Source of the DNA: Candidatus Acidulodesulfobacterium acidiphilum
GTDB taxonomy: Bacteria > SZUA-79 > Acidulodesulfobacterales > Acidulodesulfobacteraceae
Assembly: GCA_008534395.1 (NCBI GenBank)
Contig: SHMQ01000001.1
Coordinates: 1 to 64,000, forward strand
Direction: 5' to 3'
Length of the DNA: 64,000 nucleotides
Part shown: positions 53,099 through 61,148 of the stretch, piece after piece
How positions within the stretch are numbered: the stretch's first letter is position 1
Layout: every line of letters begins with the position of its first letter
Made by a program: the position numbers and the translations under genes
Notes under the pieces: model-generated
What the model saw: only the letters and a program-made list of their open reading frames with translations
Told to the model about the DNA's origin: nothing
Databases searched by the model: none

Positions 53099-54094
53099 TT
53101 AAATTTCAGTTATTAAGTCTTTATTTACGCAGTTGATTAAATCTCCGTTATCTATCCAACCTTTTATATTTTGGGCGCATATGCGAGAAATATCCGCAAT
53201 AGATTCAAAAGTCGCTCCGCCTATATGAGGAGTAGCTATAACGTTAAAATGAAAAATTTCGTCGCTTATATGAACAGGCTCTTTCCAGAATACGTCAAGA
53301 CCGGCCCCTTTAATTTTTCCGCTTTTCAGCCCTTTTATCAAAGAATCTTTATTTATTAATCCCGCCCTTCCGACGTTTACTATGCATGCACCTGTTTTCA
53401 TGAAGCCTACCGTTTCGTCGTTGATTAAATTTTCCGTATTTTTTTCAAGCGGAACTGCAAGTACTATATAATCTGCCGACGGTACAACTTTTTTAAAATC
53501 TTCGTCTACGGTACCTGCAAACTTAATACCGAGTTTTTCCGCATAGCCGGCTTCAGGCTTGCTGTGCTTCAAACCATAAATTTCAGGATTAAAAGGTTTT
53601 AAAATCTTTATTAATTCCTGCCCTATACCGCCCAATCCGACTATTGCAAATTTCTTGTTGGTAATACTGCCGCCTATAGGACGATTTGCAATAGCGTGAT
53701 TTATAGAATCGACGCATCCGTTGTAATCCCTTGCTAAGGCTAAAATAAAAAACAGCGATAATTCTGCGACCGAAACGGCGTTAAAAGTACCGGCAGTCGG
53801 CACGTTAAACACTAAAACGCCTTTCTTTGATGCATAATTTATATCGACGTTTTCGTATCCTATGCCGAACTGCTGGATAATTTTTATATTTGGAAAAGAT
53901 AAAACGTCTTCTCCGATAGGAATTCCCGCATTAACTATTAAAGTCAAATTTTCTGAGTCTTTAGCGTCGCCGGACTTCTTAATCCAGCTTAAAAAATCTT
54001 CTTTATTTGAATAATGCCGCACATTATGTTCCGCAAGGAAAGGCTTTAAAATATCGTACATTTCCCTTGACCTTAATATTACGGCAATATTCAT
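53099..54094 (-). CDS. D-isomer-specific 2-hydroxyacid dehydrogenase
   Basis: NAD-dependent 2-hydroxyacid dehydrogenase family, 331 residues. The Rossmann motif is IVGLGGIGQEL (about 152-162); the catalytic Arg lies in VNVGRAGLINKD, Glu in DVFWKEPV and His in TPHIGGATFE. There is no ACT or other C-terminal domain, so it is not full-length SerA of the E. coli type. It could be a phosphoglycerate, glycerate, lactate or glyoxylate-type dehydrogenase; the substrate cannot be assigned. Confidence 0.88.
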   Translation of the reverse strand: MNIAVILRSREMYDILKPFLAEHNVRHYSNKEDFLSWIKKSGDAKDSENLTLIVNAGIPIGEDVLSFPNIKIIQQFGIGYENVDINYASKKGVLVFNVPTAGTFNAVSVAELSLFFILALARDYNGCVDSINHAIANRPIGGSITNKKFAIVGLGGIGQELIKILKPFNPEIYGLKHSKPEAGYAEKLGIKFAGTVDEDFKKVVPSADYIVLAVPLEKNTENLINDETVGFMKTGACIVNVGRAGLINKDSLIKGLKSGKIKGAGLDVFWKEPVHISDEIFHFNVIATPHIGGATFESIADISRICAQNIKGWIDNGDLINCVNKDLITEI

Positions 54095-54149
54095 AATAAT
54101 TTGATTTTTTAAGCTATTCTAAATTAAAGTAATTTTGTATTATTTTAAA

Positions 54150-54524
54150 CTAATTTTTTGCAGATTTATTTTTTTTATTTAATTTTTCCGACACTTTTAC
54201 GGCGGCTCTCAAAGTTTTAACCGTCGGTTGAGCGGTGCTTCCTTTCAAAGAACCTTCGCCTTTACATAATTGTAATTTTTTATCGTAAGTATATTTATCC
54301 GGGCAAATATATATGTGCTGTTTACCTTCGAATTTATTAACTTTAGTTTGCGGAAGCGCATTATATCCTTTTAGACTTCCTTTACCAACGCAAAGCTGAA
54401 GTTTAGGATTAAACGAATATCCGAGCGGACAGTAGTAATGTCTTGCATATGATATTCCAGAAAAAAAAGATATTGCAAAAATAGAAAACAATGCCGCAAT
54501 AGCTGATAACTTAAAACTTTTCAT
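54150..54524 (-). CDS. Small secreted protein with two Cys-containing repeats
   Basis: Unrecognised 124-residue protein. An N-terminal signal peptide (about 1-27, ending SYARH) indicates export. Two tandem units of about 40 residues follow: YYCPLGYSFNPKLQLCVGKG then SLKG, and YICPDKYTYDKKLQLCKGEG then SLKG, each followed by a TxxPxxK segment. Each unit has two Cys 13 residues apart that could form a disulfide loop. The C-terminus is Lys/Asn-rich. GGGGG lies 8 nt before the ATG. No known domain is recognised. Confidence 0.72.
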   Translation of the reverse strand: MKSFKLSAIAALFSIFAISFFSGISYARHYYCPLGYSFNPKLQLCVGKGSLKGYNALPQTKVNKFEGKQHIYICPDKYTYDKKLQLCKGEGSLKGSTAQPTVKTLRAAVKVSEKLNKKNKSAKN

Positions 54525-54641
54525 AAATTTACCCCCGTTTAAATTTAATTTTAATTATTATAACACTTAAGGTTTTATTTGTGAAGATTTTTATAAATGC
54601 CTCAAGAAATGCCGCATTGAAAGAAATTGCAGGAAATTGCG

Positions 54642-54670
54642 TTGAAAATAAAAAGTATATAAATTATAAT
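54642..54670 (+). promoter_or_regulatory. Promoter giving a leaderless glyoxalase transcript
   Basis: TTGAAA (54642-54647), 17-bp spacer and consensus TATAAT (54665-54670). The ATG chosen for the glyoxalase gene is at 54677, seven bases past the -10 box, matching the expected transcription start. No Shine-Dalgarno sequence is present. This supports the downstream ATG over an in-frame ATG at 54581. Confidence 0.6.
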
Positions 54671-54676
54671 AATAAT

Positions 54677-55063
54677 ATGAAATTAATACATTCCGCCATA
54701 AGAACTCGCGATCTCAATAAATCGCTAGATTTTTACGTTAAAGTTTTTGGATTTGCCGTTAGGGAAAAAAGATATATAGAGGCACATAAAACCACTTTAG
54801 TTTTTCTCAAAAGCCGGAATGCTGACTTTGAAATAGAACTTATCGCCGACGACAATCCGAAACCTCTTAACGATTGTGAAAATTCTTTTGCTCATCTCGC
54901 TTTTCAATCCGAAAACATAGACGAAGACGCAAAAAAAATAAAAGAAGCCGGCGTAACCTTTTCCAGAGAACCTTTTCTTTCTATGGACAAAAGCATGAAA
55001 ATCGCCTTTCTCAACGATCCCGACGGAATTATTATAGAAATAATAGAATATCTGAAGAAATAA
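54677..55063 (+). CDS. gloA: Lactoylglutathione lyase-like (glyoxalase I family) protein
   Basis: Vicinal-oxygen-chelate protein, 128 residues from the ATG at 54677 (KLIHSAIRTRDLNKSLDFY). The metal ligands typical of glyoxalase I are present: His5, Glu in FEIELIADD, His in NSFAHLAFQ and Glu in GIIIEIIEYL. Length and motif spacing match GloA, which isomerises the hemithioacetal of methylglyoxal and glutathione, though another thiol may be used. A longer frame from 54581 adds 32 unconserved residues and overlaps the promoter. Confidence 0.85.
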   Translation: MKLIHSAIRTRDLNKSLDFYVKVFGFAVREKRYIEAHKTTLVFLKSRNADFEIELIADDNPKPLNDCENSFAHLAFQSENIDEDAKKIKEAGVTFSREPFLSMDKSMKIAFLNDPDGIIIEIIEYLKK

Positions 55064-55071
55064 AGCGGATT

Positions 55072-55092
55072 TGCGGAATATAATATCCCGCA
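55072..55092. terminator. Possible bidirectional terminator hairpin
   Basis: TGCGG (55072-55076) pairs with CCGCA (55088-55092) around an AT-rich centre that can extend the stem. It lies in the 36-nt gap between the convergent glyoxalase and phosphoribosyltransferase genes. Flanking T-tracts are weak. Confidence 0.4.
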
Positions 55093-55099
55093 TAATTTA

Positions 55100-55729
55100 T
55101 TAATTATAGCCGATACGCCCCATTATTTCCAAAGCCTCTTCATCTGAAACATCGTACCAATTCTCATAAACCTGGGCAACGGCATGAAAATCGTACGGCA
55201 TCTCTAGAACTACCGTTTCATCGGCTAATTTACTTATCTGCACGGCAATATCCCTGCCCGCAACCGGAACGGCTACTACTATCTTTTTAACCCGCTGTTT
55301 TTTGCACAACATTATCGCCGCTCTGATTGTTGAACCTCCGGCAATTCCATCGTCTATAAGAATAACCGTTTTATCGGCAAGATTAGGGAGCGGTTTCCCT
55401 TTTCTTAAAACAAGAATCCTTCTTTTGATTTCATTTTTTTGGGCGGATATTATGCCGTTTATTTCTTTTTCGGAAAGATACCATGACGACTGTCTGTTTA
55501 TATAAATACTTCCGTCTTCCGCCACTGCGCCGAAACCGGCTTCGGTATTATCGGGAAAAGGCAGTTTTCTCACGATGATAATCGAAAATTCCGCATTTAA
55601 ATATTTTGCAACTTCAAAAGCAACCTCAATTCCCCCTTTCGGAAGGGCAATTACGGTTACATCTTCGCCTTTATATTTTCCTAATGCTAGAGCAAGTTTT
55701 TCTCCAGCTTCTTTTCTATTTTTAAACAT
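55100..55729 (-). CDS. Phosphoribosyltransferase-family protein
   Basis: Type I phosphoribosyltransferase fold, 209 residues. The PRPP-binding motif is VILIDDGIAGGSTIRAAI (about 120-137), and VIALPKGGIEVAFEVAKYL and IIVRKLPFP are typical of the predicted phosphoribosyltransferases often found beside hydrolase or erythromycin-esterase genes. No such partner is adjacent, and the substrate is unknown. No clear ribosome-binding site precedes the ATG. Confidence 0.85.
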   Translation of the reverse strand: MFKNRKEAGEKLALALGKYKGEDVTVIALPKGGIEVAFEVAKYLNAEFSIIIVRKLPFPDNTEAGFGAVAEDGSIYINRQSSWYLSEKEINGIISAQKNEIKRRILVLRKGKPLPNLADKTVILIDDGIAGGSTIRAAIMLCKKQRVKKIVVAVPVAGRDIAVQISKLADETVVLEMPYDFHAVAQVYENWYDVSDEEALEIMGRIGYN

Positions 55730-56084
55730 TTAAAAAGGATAGTTTATTAAATGCTTCTCTTAATTTAATAATATCCGGTTTATCAAAAAAGTCAAATTAG
55801 ATTTCACTTAGTTACACGGAATTTTAAATTGCCTGCAATAAATCTATGAATAAATTTTATTATGAGATAATCATACGAGATAATACAATTATATAATAAT
55901 TTGGAGTTGCGTTTATAAACGATATAAATAAGCATATTGTTGTTCTGCCCTTTTTTATTTAATATGTTTTTGCCTTAAGCGGACAAAAAAATGTTTCATA
56001 TGGTATAATTAAAACAAAGATAGAACATCAAGCATAACTATATTATTAATTTTAGGTTGTAAGGATTAAAAGGGGGTAAATAAA
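55730..56084. other. 355-nt divergent intergenic region
   Basis: No gene is visible. It contains two tandem 13-bp units sharing GAGATAAT (55861-55886), which may be a regulator site, and an extended -10 promoter TGGTATAAT (56001-56009) directed at the BCAM0308-type gene. A ribosome-binding site GGGGG lies at about 56070-56075. Confidence 0.5.
56001..56009 (+). promoter_or_regulatory. Extended -10 promoter of the BCAM0308-type gene
   Basis: TGG followed by TATAAT (56004-56009) forms an extended -10 element with no good -35 box. The resulting leader is about 70 nt and ends in a GGGGG ribosome-binding site. Confidence 0.45.
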
Positions 56085-56612
56085 ATGACGGATGAAAAGA
56101 GATGGAATCCTGCGAATATAAAAAAACATTCGGCAAGCGACGAATCCGATGCCTATAAAAACAATTTGTCTTATAAAAATATGTCCGTATGCAAAAGTTG
56201 TCATAATATTTATCATAATAAAAGATGGGTAAAAGACGAAGAACTTTATAAATCTGCCTTAAAGAAGAAAGAAAATATAAATTATACTATTTGCCCGGCA
56301 TGTTTAAAAATAAAAACAAAATTTTACAATGGAGTCGTCGAATTAAGCGGCGGTTTTTTATTCGAACATAAAAGCGATATTTTAAATCTTATAAATAATA
56401 CTGCAGAAAAAGCGGATTATATAGACCCTTTGGAAAAAATCGAAAATATTGAAGAAAACGAAAAAGAAAAAACTATTACAATATATACTACAAGCGAAGA
56501 CCTTGCCCAAAGAATCGGAAGGAACATAGAAAAAGCATATAAAGGCGAAGTAGATTATTCATTTTCCGAAAGAGATTTATTGTTAAGGGTTTACTGGAAA
56601 AGAGAGTCATAA
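56085..56612 (+). CDS. BCAM0308-family zinc-ribbon protein
   Basis: Protein of 175 residues resembling the BCAM0308 family, whose function is unknown. Two Cys pairs, CKSC (about 36-39) and CPAC (about 71-74), flank a basic stretch and should form a zinc ribbon. The second half has the alternating pattern KTITIYTTSEDLAQRIGRNIEKAY and ends SERDLLLRVYWKRES, characteristic of the family. It is transcribed alone. Confidence 0.75.
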   Translation: MTDEKRWNPANIKKHSASDESDAYKNNLSYKNMSVCKSCHNIYHNKRWVKDEELYKSALKKKENINYTICPACLKIKTKFYNGVVELSGGFLFEHKSDILNLINNTAEKADYIDPLEKIENIEENEKEKTITIYTTSEDLAQRIGRNIEKAYKGEVDYSFSERDLLLRVYWKRES

Positions 56613-56624
56613 AAATAATTTATT

Positions 56625-56806
56625 TTACTGATTTTTTCGTTCATATGCTTCTATTCCCGAAAAATAATTAATTGCTTTGCATGAGTCCTGTTGACTAAAG
56701 ACCTGTAAAGAAATATCCACACTTAACCCTTCGCTTATATCTTTAGACCTAAACTCAGAATTTATTTCAATGTTAATTTTTTCAAAAATTATTTTGTCAA
56801 AACTTA
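56625..56806 (-). pseudogene. Start-less open frame after the HEPN gene
   Basis: A 59-codon open frame follows the HEPN gene stop in another frame and ends at TAA 56625-56627. It reads SFDKIIFEKINIEINSEF, then RSKDISEGLSVDISLQVF and SCKAINYFSGIEAYERK. Codon use looks coding-like, but there is no ATG, GTG or TTG start in its first part. It may be the remnant of a third gene in the HEPN/MNT cassette or a frameshifted end. No family is recognised with confidence. Confidence 0.35.
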
Positions 56807-56808
56807 TT

Positions 56809-57195
56809 CTATTTTATATTTATTTTTTTTAAAGCAAATAATTTTACATATTCGGCTATGGCAATAGCTTCTTCTGCATCTTTCTTAGACGGTTCTATAA
56901 TATCATCATATCTAACTATAACCGCATAATTTGTTATATCGTCTATATTTAATCTTTCAAGTTCGCTAAAAGCATTATCTATATTTTTGCAGGCTTGTAA
57001 TAATTCCGATATATCATGCGTTTTATTAATTTCTTTATTGTTATAAACCAAGTAAGTTTTTAAAAATTTTTCAACCGCCTGTTGACAGTGAAAACAAATT
57101 CCTTCTGCGGATGCTTCATTGCTATTATATAATATTTTAGCATCTTTTAAATCGTTTTCAGCTTTTTTTAATAAAACGACAACGGATTCTTTCAT
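56809..57195 (-). CDS. HEPN-domain protein
   Basis: All-helical HEPN-domain protein, 128 residues. The family pattern is seen in SAEGICFHCQQAVEKFLKTYL followed by THDISELLQACKNID and VRYDD. It lacks the RX4HXY RNase motif, so it belongs to the non-catalytic or substrate-binding type. It overlaps its nucleotidyltransferase partner by 4 nt and is translated second. Such pairs are candidates for toxin-antitoxin or nucleotidyl-transfer modules. Confidence 0.85.
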   Translation of the reverse strand: MKESVVVLLKKAENDLKDAKILYNSNEASAEGICFHCQQAVEKFLKTYLVYNNKEINKTHDISELLQACKNIDNAFSELERLNIDDITNYAVIVRYDDIIEPSKKDAEEAIAIAEYVKLFALKKINIK

Positions 57196-57527
57196 ATATT
57201 TACGCCTTCTTTATTAACGTAATACGATAAAAATCCTGTATCGTTTTTTTGATTTTTATATATATCTTTAGATTTAATAACAATATCGTTCGATATGTTA
57301 TTAACAGCCATTCTTCTACGAATATTGCGCAAAATCATTTTCATATCTTCTTTAAATATATTTTTATCAATTACTACAAAAAAATCCCAATCACTGCCTT
57401 CTTTATAATCCCCTCTTGCCCTTGAACCGAATAAAATTATCCTCTCCACCTCATAGCCGGCTTTTTCGACTTCTTCCATAATTATTTTTTTTGCGATTTC
57501 AAGGTTTTTATCTAATGCCTTTTCCAT
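57192..57527 (-). CDS. Minimal nucleotidyltransferase (MNT) domain protein
   Basis: Nucleotidyltransferase-fold protein, 111 residues. The active-site motif is ILFGSRARGDYKEGSDWDFFV (read with Gly-Ser and the two Asp of SDWD), and a further Asp lies near SNDIVIKS. It precedes and overlaps the HEPN gene. The motif is complete, so nucleotidyl transfer is plausible. About 190 nt upstream are gene-free and include a GC-rich hairpin (about 57588-57607). Confidence 0.86.
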   Translation of the reverse strand: MEKALDKNLEIAKKIIMEEVEKAGYEVERIILFGSRARGDYKEGSDWDFFVVIDKNIFKEDMKMILRNIRRRMAVNNISNDIVIKSKDIYKNQKNDTGFLSYYVNKEGVNI

Positions 57528-57719
57528 AATTTTATTATAGCATATTTTAATTTATGAAATATTTGTTGGGTCTTGAAGCCGCTTACGGACTCCGCCGCGC
57601 GGAATCGGCTCACTTTTCAATAAAGGCGATAAGAGGGTAGATTAATTTATTTTATAATATTTTAAACCTAAACATAATAAATCTTTTTATGTTGTCATTT
57701 ATAAGTTTTACTTATTTTT

Positions 57720-58244
57720 TTAAAACCTCATCATCTCTTCTAACTTTATCCCGTTAAGCACATATACAAATACCGTCCCGACGTAAGCTCCAGTCTTTGC
57801 TATTATTCTGTATCCGTAATAATTAGCGGTCGCTTTGCCGTATTGTCTTGCCTGTTGGATAGTATTATTGATAACAGGTTTAATACCTTTTGGCAAATTA
57901 TCCCAGCCAGCCATATTGGTGTTTTTAACCTCTGCGATATTACCGCCGCATATCTTGTAATTTTCGACAGCCCAATATGCAGGTTTCGGAAAGCCCTGCG
58001 TGCGTCTTATAATGCTTATGAGTTTACAGCCCGACATAGTCGTAGTTAAAGGCAAAGCGTTATAGGTATAAGCTCCGCTGACATAAGTATAAGGACTGCC
58101 GGTATTATACACCCGCATCGCAAGTTTATTAAAATTATGGTCGGACTGGTTGTAGGGCGGGCTTAGGACGGAAAAAGCGCAAACAGAGTTTGCGGAAAAT
58201 ATGACAAGCGAAAGTATTAATATTTTTATTTGCTTTTTAATCAT
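57720..58244 (-). CDS. Secreted protein of unknown function
   Basis: Unrecognised 174-residue protein. A signal peptide (about 1-23, ending NSVCAFS) indicates export; a Cys just before the cleavage region could allow lipidation, but the lipobox is poor. The mature part is rich in Tyr, Asn and Ala, with two Cys (TTMSGCKL and YKICGGN) that could pair. The context, next to a HEPN/MNT pair and a tRNA gene, suggests accessory DNA. No clear ribosome-binding site is visible. Confidence 0.6.
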   Translation of the reverse strand: MIKKQIKILILSLVIFSANSVCAFSVLSPPYNQSDHNFNKLAMRVYNTGSPYTYVSGAYTYNALPLTTTMSGCKLISIIRRTQGFPKPAYWAVENYKICGGNIAEVKNTNMAGWDNLPKGIKPVINNTIQQARQYGKATANYYGYRIIAKTGAYVGTVFVYVLNGIKLEEMMRF

Positions 58245-58480
58245 ATCTATCCTATTCCTATATTAATATATGCGATTGTCGGTCGGACTGACTTATATTA
58301 CTTTACCAATAATATATAATATCAAATTTTTAATTAAAAGAACTAATTTTTTGAAAAAATAAAACGATTATCTTTTCCGTATTGAATATCTTGCCGTAAA
58401 GAATATTAAAATCGGTTGATTTAGAAATTACGTCAAGGTAGGATATTGTCTGAAATGCCTTATTTACTGCGGTTTTTAAA

Positions 58481-58554
58481 TGGCTGGGGGAGAAGGATTC
58501 GAACCTCCGTAATGGGAGTCAGAGTCCCAGGTCCTGCCGCTAGACGATCCCCCA
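58481..58554 (-). tRNA. tRNA-Gln (anticodon CUG)
   Basis: A complete cloverleaf of 74 nt including encoded CCA. The acceptor stem TGGGGGA pairs with TCCCCCA; the anticodon stem TGGGA/TCCCA encloses the loop CTCTGAC, giving anticodon CTG, which reads CAG; the T loop is TTCGAAT. The U1-A72 pair is a tRNA-Gln trait. The surrounding 236 nt (58245-58480) and 105 nt (58555-58659) hold nothing else recognisable. Confidence 0.95.
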
Positions 58555-58659
58555 ATTTAAATTTCTTGGAATGAATAGCTGAATAATATTTACAAAATAG
58601 ATTATATAATATTGCGGTACTTTAATTCAAGAAAATTTTATATTAAAGATAATTTTATA

Positions 58660-59712
58660 TTAAAATACGCCGTAAATTTTATATCCGCAGAATTTGCATT
58701 TTCCTTCGCCCGCTTCGTCGGCCGCTTTAATCACGTTATTTTCCAGAATATTATAACCCTGCCTCTTTATTAAAAGTTTTCCGCAGGAAGGACAGGACGT
58801 ATCTTCATAGCCGTTCAAACGTATATTTCCGGCATAAATATAACTCAATCCTGCCGACTTACCGATATTATAGGCATTTATTATCGTTTCTTCCTCGGTT
58901 ACGCGTCCGTCCTGCATCTTGTATAAAGGGAAAAACCGCGAAATATGCCACGGCAGATTTTTATCTACCGAAACTATAAAATCCGCTATTTTTTTAATTT
59001 CTTCATCATTGTTATTGTATTCGTCTATTAAAAGGGTAGTCAGCTCTAAATGCACGCCGTTTTTATGAAACAGTTTTACCGATTCAAGCACCGGCTCAAG
59101 TCTTCCGCCGCATATTCTCCTGTAGCTCGTATCGTTAAAAAATTTAATATCGACGTTTGCGGCATCTAAAAGTCCTTTTGCCGCATTTATGGATTCTTCC
59201 GTATAATATCCGTTGGTAACGAAAATATTTTTTAATCCTTTTTTATGAGCTATCTCCATGACGTCTAAACTATAATCGAAAAAAACAGCGGGGTCGGTAT
59301 AGGTGTATGAAATCGATTTGCAGTTTGCTTTTAATGCATTTTCTACGACGTCTTCGGGCGGCGTTTTTTCCAGGCTTTTAAAATATTCAAGATACTGCTC
59401 AAAATTTTCGTCCCTGTATGTTTGAGATATGTCTGCGTTCTGACAGCCTAAACACCTGAAGTTGCATCCTGGGGAAGCGATTGAATAAGAACCCGTTCCC
59501 GGCATAAAATGAAAAAGCGGTTTTTTTTCTACCGGGTCTACGCTCTTTGCTACTAAGATACCGTAATTTATAGTGTATAGAACGCCGCCTATGTTTGCGA
59601 TTGTTTTGCAAACGCCCGTCATGCCTTTTTTAATTTTACATTTATGGGCGCATATAAGACATTGCACAAAATCGTCGGATTCCAATTTATGGTAAAGCCT
59701 GATAGCGTTCAT
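58660..59712 (-). CDS. amrS: AmmeMemoRadiSam system radical SAM enzyme
   Basis: Radical SAM protein, 350 residues. The N-terminal CLICAHKCKIKKGMTGVC is an added Cys-rich motif of this family, and the SAM cluster is CNFRCLGC (a variant CxxxCxxC). GTGSYSIASPGC, SYTYTDPAVFFDY and NIFVTNGYYTEE are typical. A C-terminal zinc ribbon uses CPSC and CKFC. The MEMO-type partner amrB lies 16 kb away, and the third member (AMMECR1) is not in the window. The role of the system is unknown. Confidence 0.92.
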   Translation of the reverse strand: MNAIRLYHKLESDDFVQCLICAHKCKIKKGMTGVCKTIANIGGVLYTINYGILVAKSVDPVEKKPLFHFMPGTGSYSIASPGCNFRCLGCQNADISQTYRDENFEQYLEYFKSLEKTPPEDVVENALKANCKSISYTYTDPAVFFDYSLDVMEIAHKKGLKNIFVTNGYYTEESINAAKGLLDAANVDIKFFNDTSYRRICGGRLEPVLESVKLFHKNGVHLELTTLLIDEYNNNDEEIKKIADFIVSVDKNLPWHISRFFPLYKMQDGRVTEEETIINAYNIGKSAGLSYIYAGNIRLNGYEDTSCPSCGKLLIKRQGYNILENNVIKAADEAGEGKCKFCGYKIYGVF

Positions 59713-59931
59713 TTTTAATTAATTATCAATTAATTTATAATTTAATTTTAACCGATTACTATTATATCATAGCGTCTTAAACTAATTATCCTATATTAAT
59801 TATACATCAAATTTTTAAATTATTTCCTAGATATATATTTTAAAATTGCATTTTATTTTTTATTTATGTAAAATTAATTTCAAGTTTAAATTTTTAAAAA
59901 TAAAATTTGTTAAAAGATTAAAGGTGCAAAT

Positions 59932-60762
59932 ATGCTTAATAAAAATAAAAAGGATATGGAAAAAACTATCAAAAAAAAGGATAAAACAAATTATCTCATT
60001 AAAACGGTTTTAAACTCTTTAGATTTATTAGAAGCATTTAAAGGAGATAAGTCCGAACTCGGAGTAAGCGAACTGAGTAAAATCCTAAAACTCCACAAAA
60101 ATAAAATTTTCAGGCTCCTTGCTACTTTAGAATATATGGGCTATATAGAACAGGACCCGTTCACCGAAAATTACCGTTTAGGTCTTAAAAGCTTAGAGTT
60201 AGGCCAGTCGTTCATTAATCACCTTAGACTTTTGAGCATAGCAAAACCGGTAATGAAAGAATTGGTCGATAAAATAAAAGAATCTGCTTACGTAGGGGTA
60301 ATAAGGGAAAAAAATCTTATTTATCTCGATATAGTAGAAGCAGATCAGGTTTTAAGGGTAGCATCAAGGGTAGGCAATATGCTTCCAGTTTACGCTTCGG
60401 CTATAGGCAAATGTCAAATAGCTTTTGAGTCGAGAGAAAATATAGAAAAAATTTTACCCGAAAAACTTAAAGCTTTTACTAAAAATACTATAACCGATAA
60501 AGAAAAACTGTTCAAAGAATTAGAAAAAGTAAAGGTTCAAGGTTACGCCATAGACAACGAAGAGCTTGACGAAGGCATTATCTGCATCGGCGCTCCCCTG
60601 AGAGATTATACCACCCATATAATAGGCGGAATATCTATTTCCGCTCCGGTAATAAGAACTACGCCCGAAAAACTAAAAAATATGTTTATTCCGCTGACCA
60701 TAGAAGCAAGCAATAAGATTTCCGAAAAATTAGGTTACGAAATAGGTAAAAAATACGTTTAA
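59932..60762 (+). CDS. IclR-family transcriptional regulator
   Basis: IclR-type regulator, 276 residues. The N-terminal winged helix (about 25-85) shows LGVSELSKILKLHKNKIFRLLATL and YRLGLKSLELG; the effector-binding domain follows with YVGVIREKNLIYLDIVE, LPVYASAIGKCQIAF and EGIICIGAPLRDY. A Lys-rich N-terminal extension precedes the DNA-binding domain. AAAGGTG lies 8 nt before the ATG. No metabolic target gene is adjacent, so its effector and regulon are unknown. Confidence 0.92.
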   Translation: MLNKNKKDMEKTIKKKDKTNYLIKTVLNSLDLLEAFKGDKSELGVSELSKILKLHKNKIFRLLATLEYMGYIEQDPFTENYRLGLKSLELGQSFINHLRLLSIAKPVMKELVDKIKESAYVGVIREKNLIYLDIVEADQVLRVASRVGNMLPVYASAIGKCQIAFESRENIEKILPEKLKAFTKNTITDKEKLFKELEKVKVQGYAIDNEELDEGIICIGAPLRDYTTHIIGGISISAPVIRTTPEKLKNMFIPLTIEASNKISEKLGYEIGKKYV

Positions 60763-60805
60763 TTTATAAATCCTTTTATTTTAATTTTATAATCCGTTAT
60801 GCAAT

Positions 60806-60834
60806 TTGAATTTTAGTCAGATTAGGTTTATAAT
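60806..60834 (+). promoter_or_regulatory. Promoter of the 86-residue protein gene
   Basis: TTGAAT (60806-60811), 17-bp spacer and consensus TATAAT (60829-60834). Transcription would start near 60841, giving a 38-nt leader that ends in AAGGAGGT. Confidence 0.6.
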
Positions 60835-60878
60835 ATTTATATAAGTATAATTAAACGTATCGAAATAAGGAGGTTAAA

Positions 60879-61139
60879 ATGCTTTCAAAAGACGAAAAAT
60901 CTTTCTGGGAAAAAAGGTCTGAATTCAGGCATAAAATAGTCGATGGAATTTACGACAGAATTCCGGTCGACGTCGTAGAGCATCTCGGCAATGCAAATAA
61001 AGAATTTATATTTGCTATCGAAGGAGTTTTCAACGGTTTCGTCAAAAGAATTGACGACAGAATCGCAAAAACAAAAGAGCGCAGAACCAACGCAGAAAAG
61101 AGCGTAACTAAAGAAGAAAACGGCAAAGACAACGATTAA
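60879..61139 (+). CDS. Small charged protein of unknown function
   Basis: Unrecognised 86-residue soluble protein, mostly helical and highly charged, beginning LSKDEKSFWEKRSEFRHKIV. The sequence DGIYDRIPVDVVEHLGNANKE and FAIEGVFNGFVKRIDDRI precede a hydrophilic, Lys/Glu-rich tail. A perfect AAGGAGGT lies 6 nt before the ATG and a good promoter lies upstream, so expression is likely. It resembles small helical proteins found near polyhydroxyalkanoate or stress genes, but I cannot place it. Confidence 0.7.
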   Translation: MLSKDEKSFWEKRSEFRHKIVDGIYDRIPVDVVEHLGNANKEFIFAIEGVFNGFVKRIDDRIAKTKERRTNAEKSVTKEENGKDND

Positions 61140-61148
61140 TAATAAAAA

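Noticed and set aside
54581-54676. N-terminal extension of the glyoxalase
   Set aside because: It adds unconserved residues and overlaps a good promoter whose start point is the downstream ATG.
57588-57607. GC-rich hairpin as a terminator or att site
   Set aside because: The stem is short with a mismatch and has no T-tract or direct repeat partner.
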